Assembly (NCBI GenBank): GCA_902782705.1
Contig: CACZOL010000109.1
Location: 1 to 5,358, forward strand
DNA: 5,358 nt
Direction of reading: 5' to 3'
Source: an uncultured Selenomonadaceae bacterium
GTDB taxonomy: Bacteria; Bacillota; Negativicutes; Selenomonadales; Selenomonadaceae
The position numbers and the translations under genes were made by a program. This document shows, in pieces, positions 1-5,358 of the stretch; the stretch's first letter is position 1; each line of letters opens with the position of its first letter. The notes under the pieces are model-generated. The model was not told the origin of the DNA and did not search any database. It saw only the letters and a program-made list of their open reading frames with translations.

Positions 1-6
1 GGAGGA
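1..6 (+). promoter_or_regulatory. Shine-Dalgarno site for the TTG-started GGDEF-EAL gene
   Basis: GGAGGA lies 4 nt before the TTG at 11. It is a strong match to the anti-SD and is the main reason to accept a TTG start. The reading frame stays open back to the window edge, so a start further upstream cannot be excluded. Confidence 0.6.
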
Positions 7-10
7 ACTT

Positions 11-1729
11 TTGGATCTTCCGAGATACGAGCCGGAGATTGTGCCGGGCAGCCTTGACTCGTTCATCTTTTCGCGCAGCCAGGCGATCGACAGCGGCATT
101 CTCGTGGTCGAGCTGCAAGAGGACGGGTCGCTTTCGACCGTCTACTTCACGCCGACCTATGCGATGCTTTGCGGCTATACGGCAAGAGAGTACGACGCGC
201 TCGTCGTCTCAGGGACCGACCTTTTGACCACGATCCCCAACGACCATTACGATAGCCTCCGCATGTCCGTCGGCATGATTGCCGAGGAAAAGTCGCCGAT
301 GGCGTTTTATCTGCGCGTGCAGCGGCAGGATCGACAGTCCCTGACGCTCTCCTGCCTCGGCGAGTGCGTCATGGCGACCGAGAACCGTCCCGTCGTGTGC
401 CTGCTCGTCGATACGCAGGAGCTCGAGACGGAGCGCGCCGGCGCGTCCGGGGCCATGCCCGGAGGAAAGCTTGACCGCTTGACGGGCATTGCCACGCGGG
501 ATACGTTTTTCCACAGCGCGCGCCGCATGATCGACGAGAGCCCGGACGAAAAATATGTGCTGGGAACCTTGGACATCGACCGATTCAAGATCATCAACGA
601 CGTCTACGGAACAACGGTGGGCGACAGCATCCTCGTGCAGCTTGCCGCGTCGCTGGCGAGAGAGACTCTCGGCAAAGGCGTCTGCGGCCGTCTCGGCGCG
701 GACGTATTCGCTTTCTGCTTGCGGGAAGAGGATTTCGATCTCGAAGCGCTGCTGCAAAGTCAGCGATTCCTGTCAGACAATCTCGGACTCGCTTATAACC
801 TTGTCGTACATAACGGCATATATCCGATCACAGAACCGGACGCTGAAATCGCGACGATGTGCGACCGCGCGAATATGGCGCGCTCAACGATCAAGGGGGA
901 CTACAATAAGCGGTACGCGTACTACGACGAGCCAATGCGCGCCGCGATCCTCGCCGAGCAGGAAATCTTGAACGATATGCAGAAAGCGCTGGAAACCGGC
1001 GCGTTCGTGCTGTATCTGCAGCCAATCTACAGCTTGAATTTTGAGAAGCCGATCAGCGCAGAGGCGCTTGTTCGCTGGAACCACCCGGAAAAAGGAATCA
1101 TCGAACCTGGCAAATTTATTTCGTTGTTCGAGCACAATCGGTTTATCACGAATCTCGACCATTATATGTGGGAGATGACTTGCCGCTATCTCGCGGACCG
1201 GCGGGATCGGGGGCTTGCGCCCATGCCCATTTCGGTCAACGTTTCGCGCGTCAATCTTTTCCAACCCGATCTTGTCAGCGATTTGATGGAAATCCTCGCA
1301 AAATATAATTTGCCGCCGTCAATGCTCCGGCTGGAAATCACGGAGTCCGCCTATATGGACGATCCGTCGCAGCTCGTCACAGCCTCCGAGAAGCTTCGCA
1401 AGGCAGGGTTCAAGATCCTCGTGGATGATTTCGGCAGCGGCTATTCGTCGCTGCACATGCTGAAAGACATTCCGCTGGACGTGCTGAAGCTCGATATGCG
1501 GTTCCTGTCCGATATGGAGCCGTCCTCGCGCGCGGCCACCGTCCTCCTGGGCGTCATCCGCATCGCGCAGAGTCTCGGCATGGTCACAGTCGCCGAAGGC
1601 GTCGAGACGAAATTCCAGCTTGAGTTCCTGCGCTCGGCGGGGTGCGACAACATTCAGGGCTTCTTCTACGCGAAGCCGATGCCCATCGATGAATTTGAAC
1701 TTTTCCTCGATTCCAGTCCCGTGCTTTGA
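11..1729 (+). CDS. PAS-like / degenerate GGDEF / EAL c-di-GMP phosphodiesterase
   Basis: This 572-aa cytoplasmic protein has no visible membrane segment. Residues about 22-135 look like a PAS sensor fold (GYTAREYDAL at 55-64 is typical). Residues about 153-310 form a GGDEF domain: DIDRFKIIND at 188-197 is conserved, but the signature is GADVF at 229-233, so the second Gly and the catalytic Glu are missing. No RxxD inhibitory site is seen just upstream of it. Residues about 325-568 form an EAL domain with the expected catalytic and metal-binding set: E351 in EAL, N410, E442, D472-D473 in DDFGSGYSS, K493, E529 and Q549. From family knowledge the protein should hydrolyse c-di-GMP to pGpG, with the GGDEF domain at most binding GTP as a regulator. 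The activity call is inference. The start is TTG with a good SD site. A terminator follows 11 nt after the stop, so this is the last or only gene of its transcript. Confidence 0.93.
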   Translation: MDLPRYEPEIVPGSLDSFIFSRSQAIDSGILVVELQEDGSLSTVYFTPTYAMLCGYTAREYDALVVSGTDLLTTIPNDHYDSLRMSVGMIAEEKSPMAFYLRVQRQDRQSLTLSCLGECVMATENRPVVCLLVDTQELETERAGASGAMPGGKLDRLTGIATRDTFFHSARRMIDESPDEKYVLGTLDIDRFKIINDVYGTTVGDSILVQLAASLARETLGKGVCGRLGADVFAFCLREEDFDLEALLQSQRFLSDNLGLAYNLVVHNGIYPITEPDAEIATMCDRANMARSTIKGDYNKRYAYYDEPMRAAILAEQEILNDMQKALETGAFVLYLQPIYSLNFEKPISAEALVRWNHPEKGIIEPGKFISLFEHNRFITNLDHYMWEMTCRYLADRRDRGLAPMPISVNVSRVNLFQPDLVSDLMEILAKYNLPPSMLRLEITESAYMDDPSQLVTASEKLRKAGFKILVDDFGSGYSSLHMLKDIPLDVLKLDMRFLSDMEPSSRAATVLLGVIRIAQSLGMVTVAEGVETKFQLEFLRSAGCDNIQGFFYAKPMPIDEFELFLDSSPVL

Positions 1730-1739
1730 CAGACGTGAC

Positions 1740-1772
1740 AAAAGCGGCGCGTTCAAAGGACGCGCCGCTTTT
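1740..1772 (+). terminator. Intrinsic terminator after the GGDEF-EAL gene
   Basis: A perfect 12-bp stem (AAAAGCGGCGCG with CGCGCCGCTTTT) encloses a 9-nt loop at 1752-1760. The T run is part of the stem's right arm and is followed by TCTAT rather than a long T tract. The matching A run on the left means it could also work on the opposite strand. Confidence 0.85.
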
Positions 1773-1784
1773 CTATGGGCTCGA

Positions 1785-1850
1785 TATAATATTTATGAAT
1801 CCTATTTCAAAAAATTCCAAAATATGATATAGTATATATATCTTCTCACA
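1785..1850 (+). promoter_or_regulatory. AT-rich region, possible promoter for the 1981-2550 gene
   Basis: This stretch is strikingly AT-rich between two GC-rich genes. It holds a perfect TATAAT at 1785-1790, but any matching -35 would fall in the preceding terminator and is poor. A second option is TTCAAA at 1806-1811, a 16-bp spacer, and TATAGT at 1828-1833. Since a terminator separates the next gene from the one upstream, a promoter is expected here. The exact boxes are uncertain. Confidence 0.35.
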
Positions 1851-1907
1851 TGCAAAACGCTAATAAACCTAGCGATTACAAAAAACGTCGAAAACAAAAT
1901 ACTTCCA

Positions 1908-1929
1908 GCCTTCCCCTCGAGGGGAAGGC
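1908..1929. repeat. 22-bp perfect palindrome in the intergenic region
   Basis: The sequence reads identically on both strands, centred on CTCGAG, with arms GCCTTCCCCTC and GAGGGGAAGGC. It lies 51 bp before the GTG start at 1981, in what is probably the 5' untranslated region. The run of C then G resembles the CTCCCCT/AGGGGAG hairpin of the element at 3539-3606. On the minus strand both have an AAC-CCC type end upstream of the hairpin. I infer a short or internally deleted copy of the same dispersed family. Alternatives are an operator for a dimeric regulator or an mRNA hairpin. Confidence 0.7.
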
Positions 1930-1965
1930 GATGGGTGTTACTTGTATATTTTTTTATTAAACAGG

Positions 1966-1974
1966 TAAGGAGGT
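1966..1974 (+). promoter_or_regulatory. Shine-Dalgarno site deciding the GTG start at 1981
   Basis: TAAGGAGGT is a near-perfect anti-SD match ending 6 nt before GTG at 1981. It fixes a non-ATG start for this gene and suggests efficient translation. Confidence 0.85.
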
Positions 1975-1980
1975 TTTTCC

Positions 1981-2550
1981 GTGTCGGGCGTCGGTGCTTC
2001 TTATGAATCGCTTTACACGCTATATAGGAAAGGGAACCCCGCGCCGGAAAAACTGCGGCGTGCGCTTCTTCTGGCGGGCGTTATGCGTTGGTTTGCGGAG
2101 TTTCGCGGTTTTGGCAGTGCGGCGGACACTTGGGCGACGGCGGGCCTGATACGCGGCTCGGGGCTGGACGACGCCGCGCTCCGTGCGGCGGGGGTCAGCG
2201 ACGAGCTTGTCAGTCTCGCAGGACGGGAAAAAGTCGCCGACGCCGACGCGCAGGCGCCGCTGACGCAGGAGGAGCAGCTCGGCTGTCTCGTCGTGACTCT
2301 CGATCATCTTTCCGCGCTTGTCGTCGCCAGCGCCGCGACACGGCCGAAGGGCAGCGTGAAGGACATGAAGGTCTCCGCAGTGCAGAAAAAATTCCGCGAT
2401 TCCAAGTTCCTGCCGGAAGTAAACCGTATGGCCATCCTGCAGGGCGCGCGTCGTATGCGCTGGGAAATCGGCGACCTGACGTCGAAAACCATCAAAGCGG
2501 TGTTCTCCTGCGAAGACGAAGTCCGCGACGCGGTACAGGCAATCGCATAG
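1981..2550 (+). CDS. HD-superfamily hydrolase-like protein, apparently lacking the HD metal ligands
   Basis: This 189-aa protein is probably soluble, with no signal or membrane segment. The C-terminal half (about 105-175) resembles my recollection of the small predicted HD-superfamily hydrolases of the COG2316 type: LDHLSALVVASAATRP at 107-122, SVKDMKVSAVQKKFRDSKF at 125-143, then VNRMAILQGA. Its length also fits that family. Aligned by eye, the first His of the family (in a IKHMLA-like motif) is R27, and the HD pair (LLHDID-like) becomes LIRGSG at 56-61. D108 could still be the last family Asp. If this is right, it is a non-catalytic relative. The function is unknown. It starts with GTG behind a strong SD site, sits alone between two terminators, and converges on metQ. 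It could instead be an unrelated helical protein, but the C-terminal match makes that less likely. Confidence 0.85.
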   Translation: MSGVGASYESLYTLYRKGNPAPEKLRRALLLAGVMRWFAEFRGFGSAADTWATAGLIRGSGLDDAALRAAGVSDELVSLAGREKVADADAQAPLTQEEQLGCLVVTLDHLSALVVASAATRPKGSVKDMKVSAVQKKFRDSKFLPEVNRMAILQGARRMRWEIGDLTSKTIKAVFSCEDEVRDAVQAIA

Positions 2551-2553
2551 CAG

Positions 2554-2606
2554 AGGAGTCAAAAAAACTCCGTGCGTAATCATACGCACGGAGTTTTTTG
2601 ACTCCT
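2554..2606. terminator. Bidirectional terminator between the HD-like gene and metQ
   Basis: The arms 2554-2578 and 2583-2606 pair over 24 bp with a single bulged A and a 4-nt loop (ATCA). A core GC-rich stem (CTCCGTGCGTA with TACGCACGGAG) is flanked by A7 on the left and T6 on the right, then by AGGAGTC with GACTCCT. Each strand therefore shows a stem followed by a T run, as expected between convergent genes. The outer edge touches the first base of the metQ stop codon (2606-2608) on the minus strand. Confidence 0.93.
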
Positions 2607-3445
2607 TAGAACGCAGGGACGATGGCGCCGCCGTATTTCTTTTCGATGAATTCCTTCATTTCCTTCGACTGGAGCGCTTTGAGCAGCGCGACAATCTCGG
2701 GACGCTTCTCGTCGCCCTCGCGGACGGCCACGATGTTCGAGTACGGCGAAGTCTTGTCCTCGATGAAGATTGCGTCCTTCGTCGGGTTCAGGCTGGCCTG
2801 CATCGCAAAGTTCGTGTTGATGACGGCGATGCTCACGTCGTCCAGGGAGCGCGGAAGCTGTGCGGCCTCAATTTCCTTGAACTGGAGATTCAGCTTGTTT
2901 TCGGCCACGTCCTGTACGGTGGCTTTGACGCCGAGGCCTGCCTTCAGCTTGATGACGCCCGCTTTTTCAAGAAGCAGCAGCGCGCGGCCGCCGTTCGTCG
3001 GATCGTTCGGAATCGCGACGGAATCGCCGGCTTTCAGCTCGTCGAGCTTCTTGACCTTCTTCGAGTAAACGCCCATCGGCTCCACATGGACGCCGCCGGC
3101 GTTTTTCAGTTTCAGGTTCTTGTGCTCGCCGATGAAGTTCAAAAGATACGGTTCATGCTGGAAGAAGTTCGCGTCCAGCTCCTTGTCGCCCAGCGCCATA
3201 TTCGGCTGGATGTAGTCGGAGAACTCGATGACCTTGAGCTCGATGTTCTGCTTCGCGAGAACCGGCTTGATCTGCTCGAGCATTTCCGCGTGCGGTACCG
3301 GCGATGCGCCTACCTTCAGCGTGATCTTCGCGCCGCCGGAGGACGCAGGTGCGCCCGAAGACGCGGGCTTTTTGTCTCCGCCGCCGCAGCCCGCCGTGAA
3401 AACGACCAGCAGCAGCGCGGAGAGAATCAGAAGCAATTTTTTCAT
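2606..3445 (-). CDS. metQ: Methionine-binding lipoprotein of the MetNIQ importer (NLPA family)
   Basis: This 279-aa substrate-binding protein is anchored outside the membrane and delivers methionine to MetI/MetN. A lipoprotein signal spans residues 1-19 (MKKLLL, a hydrophobic core, then FTAGC), with C20 as the lipidated Cys. A Gly/Ser/Ala-rich linker follows to about 39. The mature domain carries NLPA/MetQ family motifs: VGASPVPHAEML (45-56), SDYIQPN (76-82), LDANFFQHEPYL (90-101), IPNDPTNGGRALLLL (145-159), AQLPRSLDD (195-203) and VINTNFA (208-214). Aromatic, His, Arg and Asn residues in these motifs line the ligand pocket in known MetQ proteins. The ATG at 3445 is chosen because it begins the signal peptide and has GGGAGGG 7 nt upstream. 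The open frame runs back to 3514, but that extension would bury the signal. D- versus L-methionine preference cannot be read from the sequence, and related NLPA proteins bind other small ligands, but the metNI neighbours support methionine. Confidence 0.95.
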   Translation of the reverse strand: MKKLLLILSALLLVVFTAGCGGGDKKPASSGAPASSGGAKITLKVGASPVPHAEMLEQIKPVLAKQNIELKVIEFSDYIQPNMALGDKELDANFFQHEPYLLNFIGEHKNLKLKNAGGVHVEPMGVYSKKVKKLDELKAGDSVAIPNDPTNGGRALLLLEKAGVIKLKAGLGVKATVQDVAENKLNLQFKEIEAAQLPRSLDDVSIAVINTNFAMQASLNPTKDAIFIEDKTSPYSNIVAVREGDEKRPEIVALLKALQSKEMKEFIEKKYGGAIVPAF

Positions 3446-3452
3446 TTCATTT

Positions 3453-3459
3453 CCCTCCC
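3453..3459 (-). promoter_or_regulatory. Shine-Dalgarno site setting the metQ start
   Basis: On the minus strand GGGAGGG lies 7 nt before ATG at 3445. This supports the start at the signal peptide rather than the upstream in-frame Met at 3514. An out-of-frame ATG at 3450-3448 is followed at once by AAA TGA, so it would encode only two residues. Confidence 0.85.
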
Positions 3460-3485
3460 AATAAATATAGGTATGTCCCTTCTGT

Positions 3486-3514
3486 ATGGTAAGGCAAAAA
3501 AAGAAAGCTGTCAA
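3486..3514 (-). promoter_or_regulatory. Sigma-70-type promoter for metQ
   Basis: Read on the minus strand, a perfect -35 TTGACA (3514-3509) is separated by exactly 17 bp from TACCAT (3491-3486), a 4/6 match to TATAAT. Transcription would start near 3479-3480, giving an mRNA leader of about 35 nt before the metQ ATG. This would let the binding protein be made independently of, and in excess over, metNI. The call is sequence-based only. Confidence 0.65.
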
Positions 3515-3538
3515 CCGCAGACCGCTTCCTTTTTCTCT

Positions 3539-3606
3539 GCCTCCCCTGAAAGGGGAGAGCGAAATAGTCCGGTGGACTGTTTCGGCCGCAGGCGGTGGAG
3601 GGGTTT
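3539..3606. repeat. Multi-hairpin intergenic repeat element between metI and metQ
   Basis: About 68 bp is made almost wholly of inverted repeats. CTCCCCT (3541-3547) pairs with AGGGGAG (3551-3557) around GAA. An 11-bp stem with one G-T pair joins 3560-3570 and 3574-3584 around a 3-nt loop. A small CCG/CGG stem lies at 3586-3595, followed by GGAGGGGTTT (3597-3606). On the minus strand it begins AAACCCCTCC and ends CTCCCCTTTCAGGGGAG then GC. I recognise that arrangement as a dispersed intergenic element common in Firmicute genomes, including Negativicutes; this is from memory. It starts 9 nt after the metI stop, lacks a T tract on either side, and lies upstream of the metQ promoter. Confidence 0.75.
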
Positions 3607-3615
3607 CGGCGGTTC

Positions 3616-4275
3616 TTAGATGTCTTTCTTATTCAGTTTTTTCGCCAGCGCGTTTCCGGCGAATTGGACCGCCTGCACCAAAACGATCAGCACGACGACC
3701 GTCGCCAGCATGATTTCTGGACGGAACCGCTGGTAGCCGTAACGGATGGCCAGGTCGCCGAGACCGCCGCCGCCGATGGCGCCCGCCATCGCGGACTCAC
3801 CGACGAGGGCGATGACGACCGTCGTGAGCTGGGCGACGATGTTCGGCAATGCTTCCGGCAGATAGACGCGCCGGATGATCTGCATAGGCGTCGCGCCCAT
3901 GGAGAGGGCCGCCTCAATCAGACCGTAAGGCACTTCCCGAAGCGACGTCTCGACCTGTCGCCCGATAAAAGGGATCGAGGCCAAGGTCAGCGGCACCATG
4001 GCCGCCGTCGTGCCAATGGACGTTCCGGCGACGAGACGCGTGAACGGGATAATCGCGACCATCAAAATAATGAAGGGAATCGAGCGAATCGCGTTGACGA
4101 CGGCGGCTACCACGCGGTTCAACGCGGGACAGGCGAGCACGCCGCCTTTCGCGGTCGTTACGAGCAGCACGCCCAGCGGCACGCCGATCGCGGTGGCGGC
4201 AATCATGGAGACGGCGACCATCGCCAGCGTCTCGCCGAGCGCTTTCATCAAAAGCGAAAGAACGTCAGGCGACAT
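3616..4275 (-). CDS. metI: Methionine ABC importer permease
   Basis: This 219-aa integral membrane protein forms the dimeric channel of the MetNI importer. About five hydrophobic segments are visible (roughly 14-40, 54-79, 87-105, 146-168 and 187-208), matching the compact five-helix MetI fold. The EAA coupling loop that docks on MetN is clear at 121-140 (EAALSMGATP, then IIRRVYLPEALP). The family motif GESAMAGAIGGGGLGDLA is at 159-176. I choose ATG at 4275. The longer reading from TTG at 4281 would leave only 1 nt after the GAGGTG SD site, while the ATG has 7 nt. The start overlaps the end of metN by 11 bp, which suggests translational coupling. Length is normal and no key motif is missing. 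Confidence 0.96.
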   Translation of the reverse strand: MSPDVLSLLMKALGETLAMVAVSMIAATAIGVPLGVLLVTTAKGGVLACPALNRVVAAVVNAIRSIPFIILMVAIIPFTRLVAGTSIGTTAAMVPLTLASIPFIGRQVETSLREVPYGLIEAALSMGATPMQIIRRVYLPEALPNIVAQLTTVVIALVGESAMAGAIGGGGLGDLAIRYGYQRFRPEIMLATVVVLIVLVQAVQFAGNALAKKLNKKDI

Positions 4276-5302
4276 AGCCAATCACCTCGATTCTCAGATC
4301 TTTTTCGCGCAAAAATCCCAGCGCGTTTTCCACGGCGCCGGTCGCACCGGACAGCCCGATCAGCATGCGCCCGTACGGGATATCCTTGATGGCGTCGATG
4401 TTGCCGTACAAAATATCCGCCTCCACGTCATAATGGCGGATCAACGATGAAATAACCGGTTCCCCAGCCGACGAACCGACAAAAGTGAGCCGGACAAGGA
4501 GACGCCCGCCGGGAATCGGCGCGGTGGAAATGGGCGCGTCTTGCAGGTCGGGCGGCAGCCCGCTTCCCATCAGCACGCTGATGAATTCCTTCGTCATGTC
4601 CCGCTGCGGATCGGTGAAAACGTCGATGACGCGGCCTGATTCCGTGATCACGCCGTTTTCGATGACGGCGACTTTGTCGCAGATGTCCTTGATGACCTGC
4701 ATTTCGTGGGTGATAATGACGACGGTCAGCCCGAGCTTTTGATTGATGTCCTTGATCAGCGCGAGGATCGCTTTCGTCGTCTGCGGGTCCAGCGCGCTCG
4801 TCGCCTCGTCGCAGAGCAATACTTTCGGCTCGGAGGCCAGCGCCCGGGCAATGCCGACGCGCTGCTTCTGGCCGCCGGAGAGCTGGGACGGATATTGCTG
4901 CGCCTTGTCCGACAAGGACACAAGTGAAAGCAGCGGCTCGACCTTTGCGCGGATCGCGTCCTCGTCCATGCCGGAGAGCCGCAACGGAAACGCCACGTTG
5001 TCGTAAACCGTCGCCGACGAGAGCAGATTAAAATGCTGGAAAATCATGCCGATGGACTTTCGCGCCTCGCGAAGCTCTGCGTCGGACAGCGCCATCATGT
5101 CGAGGCCGTCCACGACGACGGAGCCTTTCGTCGGCCGCTCCAACAGATTGATGCAGCGAATCAGCGTGGACTTGCCCGCGCCGGACAGCCCGATGACGCC
5201 GAAAATCTCGCCCCGCGCGACGGTGAGACTCACGTCCTTCAGCGCCGCTACCGCCCCGTCCGGCCCGTCGTATGTTTTTTCGATATGGGAAAGAGTGATC
5301 AT
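4265..5302 (-). CDS. metN: Methionine ABC importer ATP-binding protein with NIL domain
   Basis: This 345-aa cytoplasmic ATPase powers MetI. All ABC motifs are intact: Walker A GLSGAGKST (38-46), Q-loop Q89 in FQHFNLLSS, signature LSGGQ (141-145), Walker B VLLCDE (161-166) with catalytic E166, D-loop SALD (169-172) and H199 in ITHEM. After a linker, residues about 266-342 form the ferredoxin-like NIL domain (GGRLLVRLTFVG to DLRIEVIGYV). In E. coli MetN this domain binds cytoplasmic methionine and shuts the transporter down (transinhibition). ATG at 5302 is preceded by GGGAG with 8 nt spacing and begins the standard MITLSHIEKTY start. It is the first gene of metNI. Its stop lies inside the start of metI. 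Its promoter and any methionine- or SAM-sensing leader lie past the window end. Confidence 0.97.
   Translation of the reverse strand: MITLSHIEKTYDGPDGAVAALKDVSLTVARGEIFGVIGLSGAGKSTLIRCINLLERPTKGSVVVDGLDMMALSDAELREARKSIGMIFQHFNLLSSATVYDNVAFPLRLSGMDEDAIRAKVEPLLSLVSLSDKAQQYPSQLSGGQKQRVGIARALASEPKVLLCDEATSALDPQTTKAILALIKDINQKLGLTVVIITHEMQVIKDICDKVAVIENGVITESGRVIDVFTDPQRDMTKEFISVLMGSGLPPDLQDAPISTAPIPGGRLLVRLTFVGSSAGEPVISSLIRHYDVEADILYGNIDAIKDIPYGRMLIGLSGATGAVENALGFLREKDLRIEVIGYVA
4283..4288 (-). promoter_or_regulatory. Shine-Dalgarno site inside metN that decides the metI start
   Basis: GAGGTG on the minus strand lies within the last codons of metN, 7 nt before ATG at 4275 and only 1 nt before TTG at 4281. 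The spacing favours the ATG, giving a 219-aa MetI and an 11-bp gene overlap. Confidence 0.8.
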
Positions 5303-5358
5303 AACAAAGTCTCCCGTGGGTAGTGAAATGTGATCGATGGATGTGTGCTCATCGAAAA
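5303..5358 (-). promoter_or_regulatory. Partial metN leader, cut by the window end
   Basis: These 56 nt contain the metN SD site (GGGAG, 5315-5311) and a 6-bp inverted repeat, TCGATG (5334-5339) with CATCGA (5350-5355), around a 10-nt loop. No promoter boxes or terminator T run are visible. The stretch may be the end of a longer regulated leader, but too little is present to name one. Confidence 0.35.

Noticed and set aside
1858..1874. Short inverted repeat CGCTA/TAGCG in the AT-rich gap
   Set aside because: It has only 5 bp with a 7-nt loop, which is expected by chance. No link to a known operator can be made.
1850..1960. A 36-codon ATG reading frame (MQNANKPSDY... ending IFFY) in the intergenic gap
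   Set aside because: It has no Shine-Dalgarno site, runs through the palindrome (giving SLPLEGK, a translation typical of such repeats), and has a low-complexity end. It is best seen as chance.
2020..2589. A 189-codon frame antisense to the HD-like gene
   Set aside because: It would cross the bidirectional terminator and has no SD site. The sense frame has a near-perfect SD site and recognisable family motifs.
3541..3557. CTCCCCT/AGGGGAG hairpin as an intrinsic terminator for metI
   Set aside because: There is no T run after the stem on the minus strand (GCAGAGAAAAAGG follows), and it is part of a larger repeat structure.
4276..4281. TTG at 4281 as the metI start
   Set aside because: The GAGGTG SD site would be only 1 nt away. 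ATG at 4275 has proper spacing.
3595..4389. A 264-codon open frame antisense to metI and the end of metN
   Set aside because: Its translation is rich in Arg, Asp, His and Gln, has no family motif, and mirrors the well-supported metI and metN codons. It is a shadow of high-GC coding sequence.

Overview
The window has five convincing protein genes and fits a fairly GC-rich Firmicute. My best guess is a Negativicute of the Selenomonas type. The reasons are the strong purine Shine-Dalgarno sites, use of TTG and GTG starts, GC-rich genes separated by very AT-rich gaps, a Gram-positive-like lipoprotein signal on MetQ, and a CTCCCCT/AGGGGAG intergenic hairpin element of a kind I associate with Clostridia and Negativicutes. 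The lineage call is inference from memory, not a database result.

Layout: 11-1729 (+) is a c-di-GMP signalling protein with a PAS-like N-terminus, a GGDEF domain whose signature has decayed to GADVF, and an EAL phosphodiesterase domain with its catalytic residues intact. An intrinsic terminator follows at 1740-1772. The gap to 1980 is AT-rich, has a possible promoter, and carries a 22-bp perfect palindrome. A GTG-started gene at 1981-2550 (+) encodes a 189-aa protein that I read as an HD-superfamily hydrolase homologue that has lost the His and His-Asp metal ligands. Its end faces the end of metQ across a long bidirectional terminator at 2554-2606.

The right half, all on the minus strand, is a complete D/L-methionine ABC importer: metN (ATPase with NIL regulatory domain, 5302 to 4265), metI (permease, 4275 to 3616) and metQ (lipoprotein binding protein, 3445 to 2606). 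metN and metI overlap by 11 bp and should be translationally coupled. metQ is set apart by 170 bp holding a multi-hairpin repeat element and a good sigma-70-type promoter (TTGACA, 17 bp, TACCAT), so it can probably be transcribed independently of metNI.

No RNA genes, CRISPR arrays, transposase genes or phage genes are visible. The points most worth following up are the apparent HD pseudoenzyme, the degenerate-GGDEF/intact-EAL architecture, and the repeat plus private promoter inside the met operon. I do not see a clearly new multi-gene system here.
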